Below are positions 51,135 to 60,019 of a stretch of DNA of 60,019 bases, piece by piece. This DNA comes from Ignavibacteria bacterium (GTDB taxonomy: Bacteria > Bacteroidota > Ignavibacteria > Kapaibacteriales > UBA2268). Under the pieces are notes generated by a model. The model was not told where the DNA came from. It was given only the letters and a program-made list of their open reading frames with translations, and ran no database searches. Position numbers and translations under genes: made by a program. Each line of letters opens with the position of its first letter. The first letter of the stretch is position 1. The DNA lies in the NCBI GenBank assembly GCA_016844745.1, contig JAERMQ010000030.1, positions 1-60,019 on the forward strand, given 5' to 3'.

Positions 51135-52401
51135 GCCATTTATAAACTTCATACGAAGAATTATATCTAATCATTGAATTGCGCTTACCACTCATGTAAA
51201 ATGCCTTGAACCAGTCTTCAAAAGTATTTAGATTATCATATTTTTTTATACTTATCGATGCCGGTTTCAAATTGGTTATATCCAATCCGTACTCATTAAT
51301 TAATGTTTCAGGCAAAGTAGGAAGTTCGAATTCAGTAATTGATGGTGAAGTGTAAACATCCCAAATTGTACTTTTCCCGGATTTTGTTGCCATATAAGTA
51401 ATATTCAGGTAAGTTGCTTTACCTGTTTTATTATTAATTATAACACTTTTCAGATTATCAGATTTTGTTGATGCAACCACATCCAATTCGGACGGAATGA
51501 TTATAGTACTTGGGAAGCTTCCATCAAACCAGTAATGGTAATAAAATCCACCGATATCATCTTCATACGTTGATGATATTACATAAGAATAAGCTGGAAA
51601 GTCTTTCGCATAGTACAATTTAGTCGAGGTGGTTTTCTTAGTGTATGATATGGTAGATTGAGAGTAAAACGAGTTCTGTTGCCCCCTTACGGCTGACAAA
51701 GAAACAATGTTGACAGGTTGTGAAAATTGAACCTGTACAGGTTTCATTGGAATGTTGGCATTTATATTGAATCTTGCAGTATCAAGGGAGGGAATAATTT
51801 CACGGTCTAATTCCCAGCTACAATAAGCAATATCGGTGATGGAATTATAGAGACTCACGAATACTGAGTATTTTCCGCTTTCAGTACCAATTAGTTTATA
51901 CCGGAAAATTGTTGATGAATCGTTTCCAAGGGAGTTTCTCATTCTAACATAAGGTGTACTGATTTCAATGTTGTCAAATTTATTGACTCCAAAATTAATA
52001 TCGACTAATAATCCCTGATTTGAGATGATCAGTGATTTATCACCAAATATTACACTGCCGAGGGGAGCATTACAAAATGTCTCTATATATTTATAATATT
52101 GTAATTCCCGAATAATAGAAAAGGTAACTTTACTTGTTTCTATATACCCAAAATCAATTGTTCCGGGAGAAGATAAAGTTTTGTAGATTTCTTTTACTTT
52201 GTCATCGTGTGAATGTAGTACAAAACTCACTTTCCCTGAATTATTGAGATATGATTGAGTTACTTCAATTGAGAAATTAGCTTTCTTTAGAGGTTCGGAT
52301 GTGTTTTCTTTGCAGGAATAAAAAATAAATGTAAGAGAAGTTAAAAGAATTATCTGAATATTTTGAAAATTGATATTGAGTAAATAAAAGTGAAATGTCA
52401 T
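51127..52401 (-). CDS. Lipoprotein of unknown function; start codon within a family A repeat
   Basis: ATG 52401 opens TFHFYLLNINFQNIQIILLT and a hydrophobic run with lipobox FYSC, so the mature N terminus is Cys-KENTSEP. The frame stays open to 52491, but that part is the family A palindrome and gives only repeat-derived residues (CHSERSEESS). The ~400-residue body is beta-rich with PPxD-free repeats such as YYHYWFDGSFPSTIIIPSEL, and has no recognised domain. The start ATG is itself part of the repeat end, so repeat insertion may have replaced the original 5' end. Confidence 0.72.
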   Translation of the reverse strand: MTFHFYLLNINFQNIQIILLTSLTFIFYSCKENTSEPLKKANFSIEVTQSYLNNSGKVSFVLHSHDDKVKEIYKTLSSPGTIDFGYIETSKVTFSIIRELQYYKYIETFCNAPLGSVIFGDKSLIISNQGLLVDINFGVNKFDNIEISTPYVRMRNSLGNDSSTIFRYKLIGTESGKYSVFVSLYNSITDIAYCSWELDREIIPSLDTARFNINANIPMKPVQVQFSQPVNIVSLSAVRGQQNSFYSQSTISYTKKTTSTKLYYAKDFPAYSYVISSTYEDDIGGFYYHYWFDGSFPSTIIIPSELDVVASTKSDNLKSVIINNKTGKATYLNITYMATKSGKSTIWDVYTSPSITEFELPTLPETLINEYGLDITNLKPASISIKKYDNLNTFEDWFKAFYMSGKRNSMIRYNSSYEVYKWLR

Positions 52402-52469
52402 TCTGAACGAAGTGAAGAATCCAGATGCAGCATTGGGACTGGATTCTTCACTTCGTTCAGAATGACATT
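52394..52469. repeat. Short family A palindrome at the lipoprotein gene start
   Basis: AATGTCATTCTGAACGAAGT and its complement form about 30-bp arms around GATGCAGCATTGGGACT. The left end overlaps the presumed start codon of the lipoprotein gene. Confidence 0.9.
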
Positions 52470-52533
52470 CTATTTGCCTTTTACAAATCATTGTATATAA
52501 GAAAATATATTACAAGCATTTATTTAAAAACTA

Positions 52534-54501
52534 TTATTCGCTTTTACCATGACAATTCTTATATTTTAATCCGCTGCCGCAATAGCATGGTGCGTTCCTT
52601 TTTAGCTTAGGTTCTGTATGCCTGACTGTTCGAACCTGGACGGCTTCTTCCTGCTGCTGCTGACCCCCACCGCCCTGAGTAATGAAAGATGGTAATTCGC
52701 CAGCATGTTGATATTGCATTGCACTGCGCTGAATTCCCGATTGACGCAATTTGGGGAGTCCTTCGGCAGCCCGGGCTTGTGCTGCCCTGTATCTTGCTTC
52801 GCGCTCTGAAATGCGTGGGAAATATTTAAATGCAAAAGCTATCGATTCCTTATTAATATCACGGATAAGGTCCATAAACAGTTTAAATGCCTCGCCTTTA
52901 TATTCTAAGAGCGGGTCTTTCTGTCCATAAGCACGCAAGTGAATACCTTCCTTCAAATCATCCATTGTACGCAAATGTTCGCGCCATTTATCGTCAATAG
53001 TCTGAAGGACTGCTATTGTTTCAAGGCGGGACATGAACTCGCTTCCAAGCATTTCTTCTTTGCGCTGGTAGAATTCATCGGCAGCTTCAATTATTCTATC
53101 AACGCAATCTTCCTTTTTTAACGATTCAAATTCCTGTTCATTTATATTTGGTTCGCTAAGAAGTAAAGTACGAATTTCGGATTTCATCGTTTTCAGGTCG
53201 TTATTTTCGTGATATTCATCGTACCAATCCTCGGCTATCACTTCAATATATTCAAATAATTCACCTTTGAGACGTTCACCACGTAGCGCAGCCCTTCGAC
53301 GGGTATAAATTACTTCCCGCTGCTGATTCATAACATTATCATATTCTAACAAACGCTTACGAATGCCGAAATTATTTTCTTCGACTTTTTTCTGTGCGCG
53401 CTCTACCGATTTCGTTATCATGGGATGCTGAATGGGTTCACCTTCGGGTACTTTCAGACGCTGCATAACTCCGGCAATTCTTTCACCTCCGAATAAACGC
53501 ATCAGAGTATCCTCTAAGGAAATGAAGAATTGCGAACCTCCGGGGTCACCCTGCCTGCCTGAACGACCACGCAACTGCCTGTCGATACGTCTGGCGTCAT
53601 GGCGTTCCGAACCGATAATGCATAGTCCGCCGTTTTTTCTTACTTCGTGGTCAAGCTTAATATCAGTACCTCGACCAGCCATATTGGTAGCAATTGTCAG
53701 CGCTCCTTTGCATCCGGCATTGGCAATGATTTCAGCTTCCCGTTCATGCTGCTTGGCATTAAGAACATTATGATGGATATTCATGCGGCGCAGCATCTTG
53801 CTTAGAATTTCGGATACCTCAACCGATGTAGTTCCAACAAGAATAGCACGTCCATTTTTCAACTGAGCTTGTATTTCCTGAATTATTGCGTTGTATTTTT
53901 CCCGTTTAGTCCGGTAAATATAATCATCTTCGTCTTTACGAATCACATCCCTATTTGTCGGAACGACTGTAACTTCCAATTTATATATTTTATCGAATTC
54001 TCCTGCTTCGGTTTCGGCAGTACCTGTCATACCGGCAAGTTTTTTGTAGAGACGGAAATAATTTTGCAAGGTTATTGTTGCAAGCGTTTGAGTATCCCGT
54101 TCGACAGTCACATGTTCCTTGGCTTCTATAGCCTGATGCAATCCGTCTGAATACCTTCTTCCGTCTAAGATTCTGCCTGTAAATTCATCTACGATTAAAA
54201 CTTTATTATCCTGAACAACATATTCAACGTCTATTTCATAAAGAGAATAAGCACGCAAAAGCTGGGAAAGTGTATGAATCCTGTCGCTGCGCTCTGCATA
54301 TAGAAGATTAATTTCATCTTTTTTGAGTTGTTTATCCTTTTCGTTTATTTCTTTATCACCTTCGAGTGCGCTCATTTCAGTAGCTATATCGGGAATGACA
54401 AACATATCGGGGTCTTCCTGGCTCGTGCAAAGCAATTGCCTGCCCTTTTCGGTAATGTCGATATTATGATTTTTTTCATCAATTGTATAGAATAAATCCA
54501 T
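52534..54501 (-). CDS. secA: SecA, C-terminal part (frame-split)
   Basis: This frame holds most of Sec[69 protein letters not shown] [44 protein letters not shown] and [14 protein letters not shown], then the helical scaffold and wing. It ends with the zinc-binding [14 protein letters not shown]. SecA drives preprotein export through SecYEG. It overlaps the N-terminal frame by 23 bp and is in the +1 frame to it. Its ATG has GGCAGG seven bases upstream, so independent initiation is conceivable, but a frameshift lesion is more likely. Confidence 0.9.
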   Translation of the reverse strand: MDLFYTIDEKNHNIDITEKGRQLLCTSQEDPDMFVIPDIATEMSALEGDKEINEKDKQLKKDEINLLYAERSDRIHTLSQLLRAYSLYEIDVEYVVQDNKVLIVDEFTGRILDGRRYSDGLHQAIEAKEHVTVERDTQTLATITLQNYFRLYKKLAGMTGTAETEAGEFDKIYKLEVTVVPTNRDVIRKDEDDYIYRTKREKYNAIIQEIQAQLKNGRAILVGTTSVEVSEILSKMLRRMNIHHNVLNAKQHEREAEIIANAGCKGALTIATNMAGRGTDIKLDHEVRKNGGLCIIGSERHDARRIDRQLRGRSGRQGDPGGSQFFISLEDTLMRLFGGERIAGVMQRLKVPEGEPIQHPMITKSVERAQKKVEENNFGIRKRLLEYDNVMNQQREVIYTRRRAALRGERLKGELFEYIEVIAEDWYDEYHENNDLKTMKSEIRTLLLSEPNINEQEFESLKKEDCVDRIIEAADEFYQRKEEMLGSEFMSRLETIAVLQTIDDKWREHLRTMDDLKEGIHLRAYGQKDPLLEYKGEAFKLFMDLIRDINKESIAFAFKYFPRISEREARYRAAQARAAEGLPKLRQSGIQRSAMQYQHAGELPSFITQGGGGQQQQEEAVQVRTVRHTEPKLKRNAPCYCGSGLKYKNCHGKSE

Positions 54502-55636
54502 GCATTTTCCTGCCTTGTTCGCGCAGGTAAAATAATTCGGTTTCCCGCAGCAGCTTTTGATTTTCAGGGTCCTGCATTAATTTTGCGAGTTTCTTATGTT
54601 TCGGCAAACCACGATGGGCACGCAAAAGGTTAACTCCTCCTTGGTTGATTTCTTCTTTTCCGGTGGATTTAAATAATTGCTCAGCTTCTGATGTAAATTG
54701 ATTAATTAATTTTGTTTGTGCCTCTACAAGACGTTTGACGCGGGGATTCATCTCTTCGAATTTTTGGTCCATAAGCCCTACCGGACCGGAAATAATCAAC
54801 GGTGTTCGTGCTTCGTCAATTAGTACGGAGTCCACCTCATCGACAATAGCATAGAAATGCCCGCGCTGAACAAGATGTTCGGTATCCGTTACCATGTTAT
54901 CCCTCAGGTAATCGAAACCAAACTCATTATTAGTACCGTAGGTGATATCCATGTTGTAAATATCACGGCGTTCTTCGGGCTCCATATTAGATTGAATTGA
55001 ATAAACCGTAATCCCTAGAAAATCATAAACCGGTTTCATCCATTCGCAATCGCGGCGTGCTAAGTAATCGTTTACCGTTACCAGATGCACACCACGTCCG
55101 GGCAAACTGTTCAAATACATTGTAATAATAGCAACGAGGGTTTTACCTTCACCGGTAGCCATTTCGGCAATCTTGCCTTCATGCAAAACTATAGCGCCCA
55201 TCAATTGAACGTCATAAGGTACCATTGCCCATATTGCTGACTGACCTGCATATTCGTAATGATGCCGGCTGTCGGTAAGGCGTTGACATGCCTGCTTAAC
55301 ACAGGCATAAGCCTGAGGCAGGATTTCATCTAAAGTATCCCTGATTATTTGATAAATTTCGGTATCTAAATTTCTGATTTCATTATTGATATCGGCAGTT
55401 GTTTCGGCGCCTAATGCTTCATTAATCAGGCGTTCCTGGAGTTTATCGCGTTGCTCGTCTAATTCGGCAGTTCTGTCCTTGATGATTTGTCGAAATTCGT
55501 CGGTTTTTGCCCGGATTTCTTCATCGGTAAGGGAATTGAATTCCTCAAAACAAGAGTTAATTTCGGCTACGATTGGTATCATTCTTTTATTATCTTTATC
55601 GTGCTTCGAGCCGAACAGCTTGGTTAAAAAGTTCAT
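54479..55636 (-). CDS. secA: SecA, N-terminal part (frame-split)
   Basis: The 385-residue frame has the first nucleotide-binding domain: [20 protein letters not shown], Walker A TGEGKT at residues 161-166, [27 protein letters not shown] and Walker B DEVD at 266-269. It then enters the preprotein-crosslinking region and runs [15 protein letters not shown] before going out of frame (GFILYN, stop). Removing one base of the GG in CATGGAT, or adding two, restores KMH-(x)[12 protein letters not shown], the expected sequence. As secA is essential, an assembly error, natural frameshifting or a true split must be told apart. Confidence 0.9.
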   Translation of the reverse strand: MNFLTKLFGSKHDKDNKRMIPIVAEINSCFEEFNSLTDEEIRAKTDEFRQIIKDRTAELDEQRDKLQERLINEALGAETTADINNEIRNLDTEIYQIIRDTLDEILPQAYACVKQACQRLTDSRHHYEYAGQSAIWAMVPYDVQLMGAIVLHEGKIAEMATGEGKTLVAIITMYLNSLPGRGVHLVTVNDYLARRDCEWMKPVYDFLGITVYSIQSNMEPEERRDIYNMDITYGTNNEFGFDYLRDNMVTDTEHLVQRGHFYAIVDEVDSVLIDEARTPLIISGPVGLMDQKFEEMNPRVKRLVEAQTKLINQFTSEAEQLFKSTGKEEINQGGVNLLRAHRGLPKHKKLAKLMQDPENQKLLRETELFYLREQGRKMHGFILYN

Positions 55637-55762
55637 ATTTTATTATCGTTCTTTTGTTAATGACCTTTAATAGACGATTTTTCTAATGATATATTTTCAG
55701 ATATATAGTGAGTGTTATTGTAGGGAGTTTATATAAATTATAGAATTGTCATTCCTGCAAAT

Positions 55763-55900
55763 GAGGCTGTGTGAAAACTATCAAAAATGGAAGAATGTCA
55801 TTCGAAAGCGAAGTGAAGAATCCAGTCCCAATACAGCTTCTGGATTCTTCACTTCGCTTACGAATGACTTTCTTCTTTTTATCGATTTATGAGTCAGCTA
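55763..55900. repeat. Short family A element beside a family C half
   Basis: GTCATTCCTGCAAAT precedes GAGGCTGTGTGAAAACTATC; the inner arms GAATGTCATTCGAAAGCGAA and complement surround a CCAGTCCCAATACAGCTTCT loop. It fills most of the gap between secA and the last gene. A -7-like TATTTTTG is at 55953-55960, without a clear -33 partner. Confidence 0.7.
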
Positions 55901-56022
55901 CATACGTTAAAGTTTTAATAAAATAAATCCTTTAATTCCTTGTAAATTTTATTATTTTTGTAAATGTAAGTGTTTTTAAATACACTTATAAGCATAAAGG
56001 GAAATTATTAAAAGGAGTGCCC

Positions 56023-59000
56023 ATGAGACATGAAAAAATACTTCCAAAATTCATGCGAGCCAAAATATTTGTTTTTTGTTTGTTCTTATCTGAACTATTC
56101 ATTATTCAATTTGCTATATGCCAACCTCCCACAACCACATGTACATTCTATAATTCAACTGGGCAAAATAGGATTATAAATAAATTTGAATTTAATAATA
56201 ATTCAATAAATTACGAAAACGAATTGATGTCGAGTGATTATATTGATGCCGTAGCTAATTCGGCTGTGGTTGCTCCAGGGGGTGTTTATAATTACGATTT
56301 GATCGGTGGATGGGCATCAGGGAATGAGTATCAATATTATTATTATATTTTTGTTGATTTTGGGGGTGATGGTGTTTATACAACAACTGGTGATACTATT
56401 TATCGTACTCAATTTAGAGTTTTAGGTGAACAATCAGGCAATTTAACAATTCCATCGAATTTGCAACCTGGACGTTATAGAATGAGAGTAACAAATGGTT
56501 GGGATTTAAATATTGGCGTTACAACAGGTTGCGGTGATGGAGGTAGTTATTCCCAAGCTGTCGATTTCACTTTAGTAGTAAAAAAAGGAATAACCATCGA
56601 CTCTATTGTCAATCCAAATTTAACTAATAACTTGACATATTGCGCCGGTTCCGATATAAAAATCTTTTTCTCCGCGAATAAAGACTTTAACTCATCAAAT
56701 GGATTTACTGTTCAGCTTTCAGACGCAAACGGTAATTTCAATTCCCCAACAACAATAGGTACAAACGATGAATACAAGGCTGACCAATATGAGTTAACTT
56801 CTGAAATACCCGAAAGTATCACTTCAGTTGGAAGTGCTTACAGAATTCGTATTATTAGCTCCAATCCAAATGAACAAAGCGATGATAACGGCGCTGATAT
56901 TACAATTAATCCGAGACCAAATCCTAACATTACCGGTTCTTCTTCAGTGTGTGAGCGCAACCAATCAACTTTTTCTACTCCTTTGATTGGAGGATTTACC
57001 AATCTTTGGTTAGTAAGTGGCGGCAGTATTAACGGCTCCAGTACAAATAATACAGTTGATATAACATGGGGAAATGCAAGTACGGGTATCGTCAAACTTG
57101 TCCAGACAATAAATGCAACCGGTTGCAATGATACAGCTACAAAGTCAATAACAATCAATCCTTTACCTGTTCCTTTAATCAGCGGACCTAATATTACACA
57201 AAAAGAAAAAATAGAAACTTATAGCGATATTATCGGTGGATTTTCATCATACAAATGGGAAGTGACCGGCGGAACAATTCAAGGTGCTGATAATAATCAA
57301 AGTGTAAATGTCCAGTGGGCTGAATCGGGTATCGGTAAAGTGAAATTAATAGTTACGAATTCATTTAACTGCAAGGATAGTACGGCAATTGATGTAACAA
57401 TAACCAAGGCAAATATTCAGATAACCGGCAAAAATAGTGTTTGCGAGAATGAAGCAACTAATTACAATACAAATTTCTCAAGTCAGAAAACTAATCTTTG
57501 GTTTGCTACCGGGGGGACAATTCAGGGAACAAATACGGATACAACAGTTAAAATTCAATGGGGGAAAGCCGGTAACGGGAAATTGGAACTAATTCAAACC
57601 AATACACAGAATCAATCAAAGGATACGGTTTCCATAAACATTACAATAAATCAATTGCCAACACCAGGTATATCCGGCAATAAAACTGCTTTAGTGAATA
57701 GTACTCTTCAGTATTCGGCTTCTGCACTTGCCAGCGGAACAAATTTATGGAAGTGTTCCGGTGGGACCATTCAAGGAACAACATCTGCTCAGCAAATTTT
57801 TATAATTTGGCAAACTGAAGGAGCGGGAAAGATTACATTAGTCCAGACAAATGCTGAAGCTTGCTCGGCAACTGCAACTATGGATGTAACTGTTGGTAAG
57901 CCACAGCCATTATCAATACTTGGTAATTTGACTGTTTGCGAAACAAAAATAGAAACGTATCATACTACAACACCCATCGGAGCAGAAAGCAATTGGTTTG
58001 CTACAAATGGAGCAATTCAGGGACAAAGCAAAGGAGATTCAATAATTGTTATCTGGCAAACAAAAGGTTCGGGAAAAATCAAACTCATTCAAACGGATAA
58101 CAGCAAAGGCTGGAAGGACTCTTTGGAAAAATCTGTTGTTATTAATCCTATTCCTTCAGTTAATTTGGCAACCATTCCGAATATGTGTTTAAATGATTCA
58201 AAAATAATACTTACTGCAGGCACTCCGGTTAGTGGTACTTATACCGGGATTGGTGTAACAGGTAATCAATTTGACCCACAGGTTGCAGGAGTTGGCTCTC
58301 ATACAATAACTTATTCACTTACTAATCCCGAAGGGTGTACCGATTCAAAATGGACAACAATAAAAGTAAATCCCCTGCCACCCGTGCCGGTAATATCGGA
58401 AAAAGATAGCACACTTTTTAGTGATGCATCCTCCGGTAATCAATGGTTTTATCAGGATACTTTAATTGTTGGTGCCACTGGAACAAGTTACAAGCCAACC
58501 AAAGATGGATTATATAATCTTGAAGTCACTGATGCAAACGGCTGCAAAAATCGTACAACAGAACCTTATTATTTCCCAAGTGGGGGGCAAGACCCAATAA
58601 TAACGTCAATTCCCAATTTGATATTGAAAGATTTAATATGCGAAAGTATTGGTTCGGATACTTTGAAAATTACAAATCAGGGAGGTAATACTTTATCAAT
58701 ATCAAAAATAGAAATAACCGGTTCGGATGCCGGGATGTTTTCATTTGAACCGCCGATAAATCAAATTCAAATTCTGCCAAAGGTAACAAAAAACATTCCT
58801 TTTGTGTTCAAAGCAACTTCGTTAGGGAACAAGCAGGCTCAAATTGAAATTACAAGCAATGCCAAAAATAAAAGCCTATTTATTGTTACCCTTAATGCAA
58901 AGAAGGATAGTGTTGGTTTCAGTTTATCTTCAAATACAATTAAATTCCGTAACATCCCTGAAAATTCTCCTGTAACCCTCTTTGATACTATTCATAACAC

Positions 59001-59901
59001 AGGTACATTGCCGATAACATTTCAAATACCCGGAGATATAAGCCCTGATTTTTCAATATTCAGTATTTCACCATTGACAACGCAACCGAATTCAACATCT
59101 GTCGTTAAAGCATTGTTTAATGGGGGTTCGCTCGGTTATTCAAAAATTTTTAAATACCGGCTTTCCGAAAGCCAATGCAACAGGCAAATTGAAATTACTT
59201 TTGATGCTTTTGTTGGTGTCGAAGCAGGTGCAACCCTTCAAGTTGGAGAAGTTGAAGCTGAAACCGGTGAAGTCATTGATATCCCTTTTTATTTAAGAAA
59301 TGCGATTGATTTACAGAAAGCCGGAGTGAGCGGGTTTACTGCTGATTTGAGATATAATGCATCTTTATTACAAAGTGAGTCATCGATTCTTCAAAGCGAA
59401 TTATCGACTGACGGTTCCGAAAGAATAGTACATTTATCATTTGGCATATCCCCCAAAATTGACAGTACGCTTGAAAAATACTCATTCAGGGCAATGTTGG
59501 GAAATGATTCGGTTACTATATTAAAATTGGAGAATATAAAACCTAAGAACGGTTCGGCAGTCTTTAATGCTATTAACGGAACTTTTCGACTTAAAAACAT
59601 CTGCCGCGAAGGAGGTCCCCGGCTAATTACAGATAAGGGTAAAGTTGCTCTGATGCAGGTACGACCTAATCCAGCCGGAGAATCTGTTGAAATTGAATTT
59701 GAGACCGTTGAGCCGGGACGGACACAGCTAAAACTAATCAATACTCTTGGGAGAATCGAGCGAATACTTTGGGATGGAGAGATTGGAAAGGGAGTGCATA
59801 AAATCGCTTTGGATTTGATGTATATTCCTAATGGGACATATTTCTTGATTCTTCAAACTTCCTACAAAACTAGAAATGTAAGGATGGATGTTATAAAATA
59901 A
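56023..59901 (+). CDS. Large GEVED/PKD-like/ASH/cohesin-like T9SS-exported protein
   Basis: ATG 56023 lies 5 nt after AAAGGAG. A signal peptide (to about residue 35) precedes a GEVED-type domain (DFGGDGVYTTTGDTIYRT, LQPGRYRMRVTNGW). About five ~85-residue PKD/Ig-like repeats follow (ITGKNSVCENEATNYNT, LWFATGGTIQGTNTDT). Then come an ASH-like segment (ITNQGGNTLSISKIEITGSD), a cohesin-like domain (GATLQVGEVEAETGEVIDIP), the motif NICREGGPRLI near residue 1195 and a type A Por sorting domain (RPNPAGESVEIEFE onward). Likely a surface adhesin or matrix protein; no enzyme motif seen. Confidence 0.88.
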   Translation: MRHEKILPKFMRAKIFVFCLFLSELFIIQFAICQPPTTTCTFYNSTGQNRIINKFEFNNNSINYENELMSSDYIDAVANSAVVAPGGVYNYDLIGGWASGNEYQYYYYIFVDFGGDGVYTTTGDTIYRTQFRVLGEQSGNLTIPSNLQPGRYRMRVTNGWDLNIGVTTGCGDGGSYSQAVDFTLVVKKGITIDSIVNPNLTNNLTYCAGSDIKIFFSANKDFNSSNGFTVQLSDANGNFNSPTTIGTNDEYKADQYELTSEIPESITSVGSAYRIRIISSNPNEQSDDNGADITINPRPNPNITGSSSVCERNQSTFSTPLIGGFTNLWLVSGGSINGSSTNNTVDITWGNASTGIVKLVQTINATGCNDTATKSITINPLPVPLISGPNITQKEKIETYSDIIGGFSSYKWEVTGGTIQGADNNQSVNVQWAESGIGKVKLIVTNSFNCKDSTAIDVTITKANIQITGKNSVCENEATNYNTNFSSQKTNLWFATGGTIQGTNTDTTVKIQWGKAGNGKLELIQTNTQNQSKDTVSINITINQLPTPGISGNKTALVNSTLQYSASALASGTNLWKCSGGTIQGTTSAQQIFIIWQTEGAGKITLVQTNAEACSATATMDVTVGKPQPLSILGNLTVCETKIETYHTTTPIGAESNWFATNGAIQGQSKGDSIIVIWQTKGSGKIKLIQTDNSKGWKDSLEKSVVINPIPSVNLATIPNMCLNDSKIILTAGTPVSGTYTGIGVTGNQFDPQVAGVGSHTITYSLTNPEGCTDSKWTTIKVNPLPPVPVISEKDSTLFSDASSGNQWFYQDTLIVGATGTSYKPTKDGLYNLEVTDANGCKNRTTEPYYFPSGGQDPIITSIPNLILKDLICESIGSDTLKITNQGGNTLSISKIEITGSDAGMFSFEPPINQIQILPKVTKNIPFVFKATSLGNKQAQIEITSNAKNKSLFIVTLNAKKDSVGFSLSSNTIKFRNIPENSPVTLFDTIHNTGTLPITFQIPGDISPDFSIFSISPLTTQPNSTSVVKALFNGGSLGYSKIFKYRLSESQCNRQIEITFDAFVGVEAGATLQVGEVEAETGEVIDIPFYLRNAIDLQKAGVSGFTADLRYNASLLQSESSILQSELSTDGSERIVHLSFGISPKIDSTLEKYSFRAMLGNDSVTILKLENIKPKNGSAVFNAINGTFRLKNICREGGPRLITDKGKVALMQVRPNPAGESVEIEFETVEPGRTQLKLINTLGRIERILWDGEIGKGVHKIALDLMYIPNGTYFLILQTSYKTRNVRMDVIK

Positions 59902-59962
59902 TGGTTAATGGTTAATGGTCAATGGTTAATGGTTAATGGTTAATGGTTAATGGTTAATGGTC
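59902..59962. repeat. Heptanucleotide tandem array (TGGTTAA type)
   Basis: About nine copies of TGGTTAA, one as TGGTCAA, directly after the stop codon. Same unit as the array at 22907-23055. Confidence 0.9.
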
Positions 59963-60019
59963 TGTCCTGACCTAAAATAGGTTGACTAATTTAAATAAAC
60001 AATGTACTTTGATATAGTC
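59963..60019. other. Possible insertion-sequence end at the window edge
   Basis: TGTCCTGACCTAAAATAGG at 59963 onward, followed by TTGAC, resembles terminal repeats of some IS3-group elements and starts with TG. No transposase is visible because the window ends. Confidence 0.25.

Noticed and set aside
59963..60019. Confident call of an insertion sequence
   Set aside because: Only one possible end is visible and no transposase; kept as a low-confidence note.
1..60019. tRNA, rRNA and riboswitch genes
   Set aside because: I saw no TTCGAAT-type T-arm with a matching cloverleaf, no rRNA-like stretch and no known aptamer core; an Infernal or tRNAscan search would settle it.

Overview
The window is A+T-rich chromosomal DNA from a member of the Bacteroidota/Chlorobi side of the FCB group, most like an uncultured Kapabacteria/Ignavibacteria-type lineage (inference). 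Four large secreted proteins end in type IX secretion (Por) sorting domains, five Bacteroidota-type promoters (TTG, 18-23 nt, TAnnTTTG) can be seen, SecA has the long Bacteroidota layout, and menaquinone and pyruvate:ferredoxin oxidoreductase genes are present. No rRNA, tRNA or CRISPR array was seen.

Layout. 0-2.5 kb: two secreted proteins built of 49-residue beta-propeller-like repeats, ending in an IPTL-CTERM-like anchor. 2.6-9.2 kb: lipoprotein, membrane protein, esterase, YchF, a LolC/E-type permease and an OmpA-like protein. 9.3-15.4 kb: a T9SS-exported protein with PKD and DUF7619-like regions, a beta-helix protein and DnaJ. 15.7-28.7 kb: a giant Gly-rich/ASH-domain T9SS protein, a beta-barrel, a ComEA-like protein, MenG, a GH20-like T9SS enzyme, a CoA-binding protein, an AF_2331-type aspartic protease, a SAM hydrolase and a lipoprotein. 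28.9-32.0 kb: a tightly overlapping minus-strand operon (LolA-like, YidD, two TPR/PGLGQ membrane proteins). 33.2-38.0 kb: NifJ and its dihydroorotate-dehydrogenase-like partner. 39.4-41.1 kb: phosphoesterase and VOC protein.

41-51 kb is a defence/toxin-antitoxin region: a zeta-toxin-like kinase with a possible 58-aa partner, a type IIG restriction-modification protein, DUF4258/DUF2283, HigBA and HEPN/MNT, plus housekeeping yigZ and panC. Its oddest feature is that the last ~65 codons of the restriction-modification gene occur three times, each copy followed by different small cargo genes or a gene fragment. 51.1-55.6 kb: a lipoprotein and secA, split into two overlapping frames. 56-59.9 kb: a large GEVED/PKD-like/ASH/cohesin-like T9SS protein.

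The intergenic space is crowded with palindromic MITE-like repeats. Family A has a core like GTCATTCTGAACGAAG and terminal repeats like GAGGCTGTGTGAAAA; family B is CCCCCTAACCCCC palindromes; family C is CATTCCTGC/GCAGGAATG with ends like AAAGGTAGTTCTAAA; family D is GGGGTCTGGGGTC-type. Family A copies repeatedly sit inside C or B copies. One A copy and two D copies lie in frame inside protein-coding genes. Several genes carry small lesions (secA frameshift, kinase 3' frameshift, an ATT in place of a start codon, a truncated signal peptide); these are either assembly errors or real decay, and raw reads would decide.
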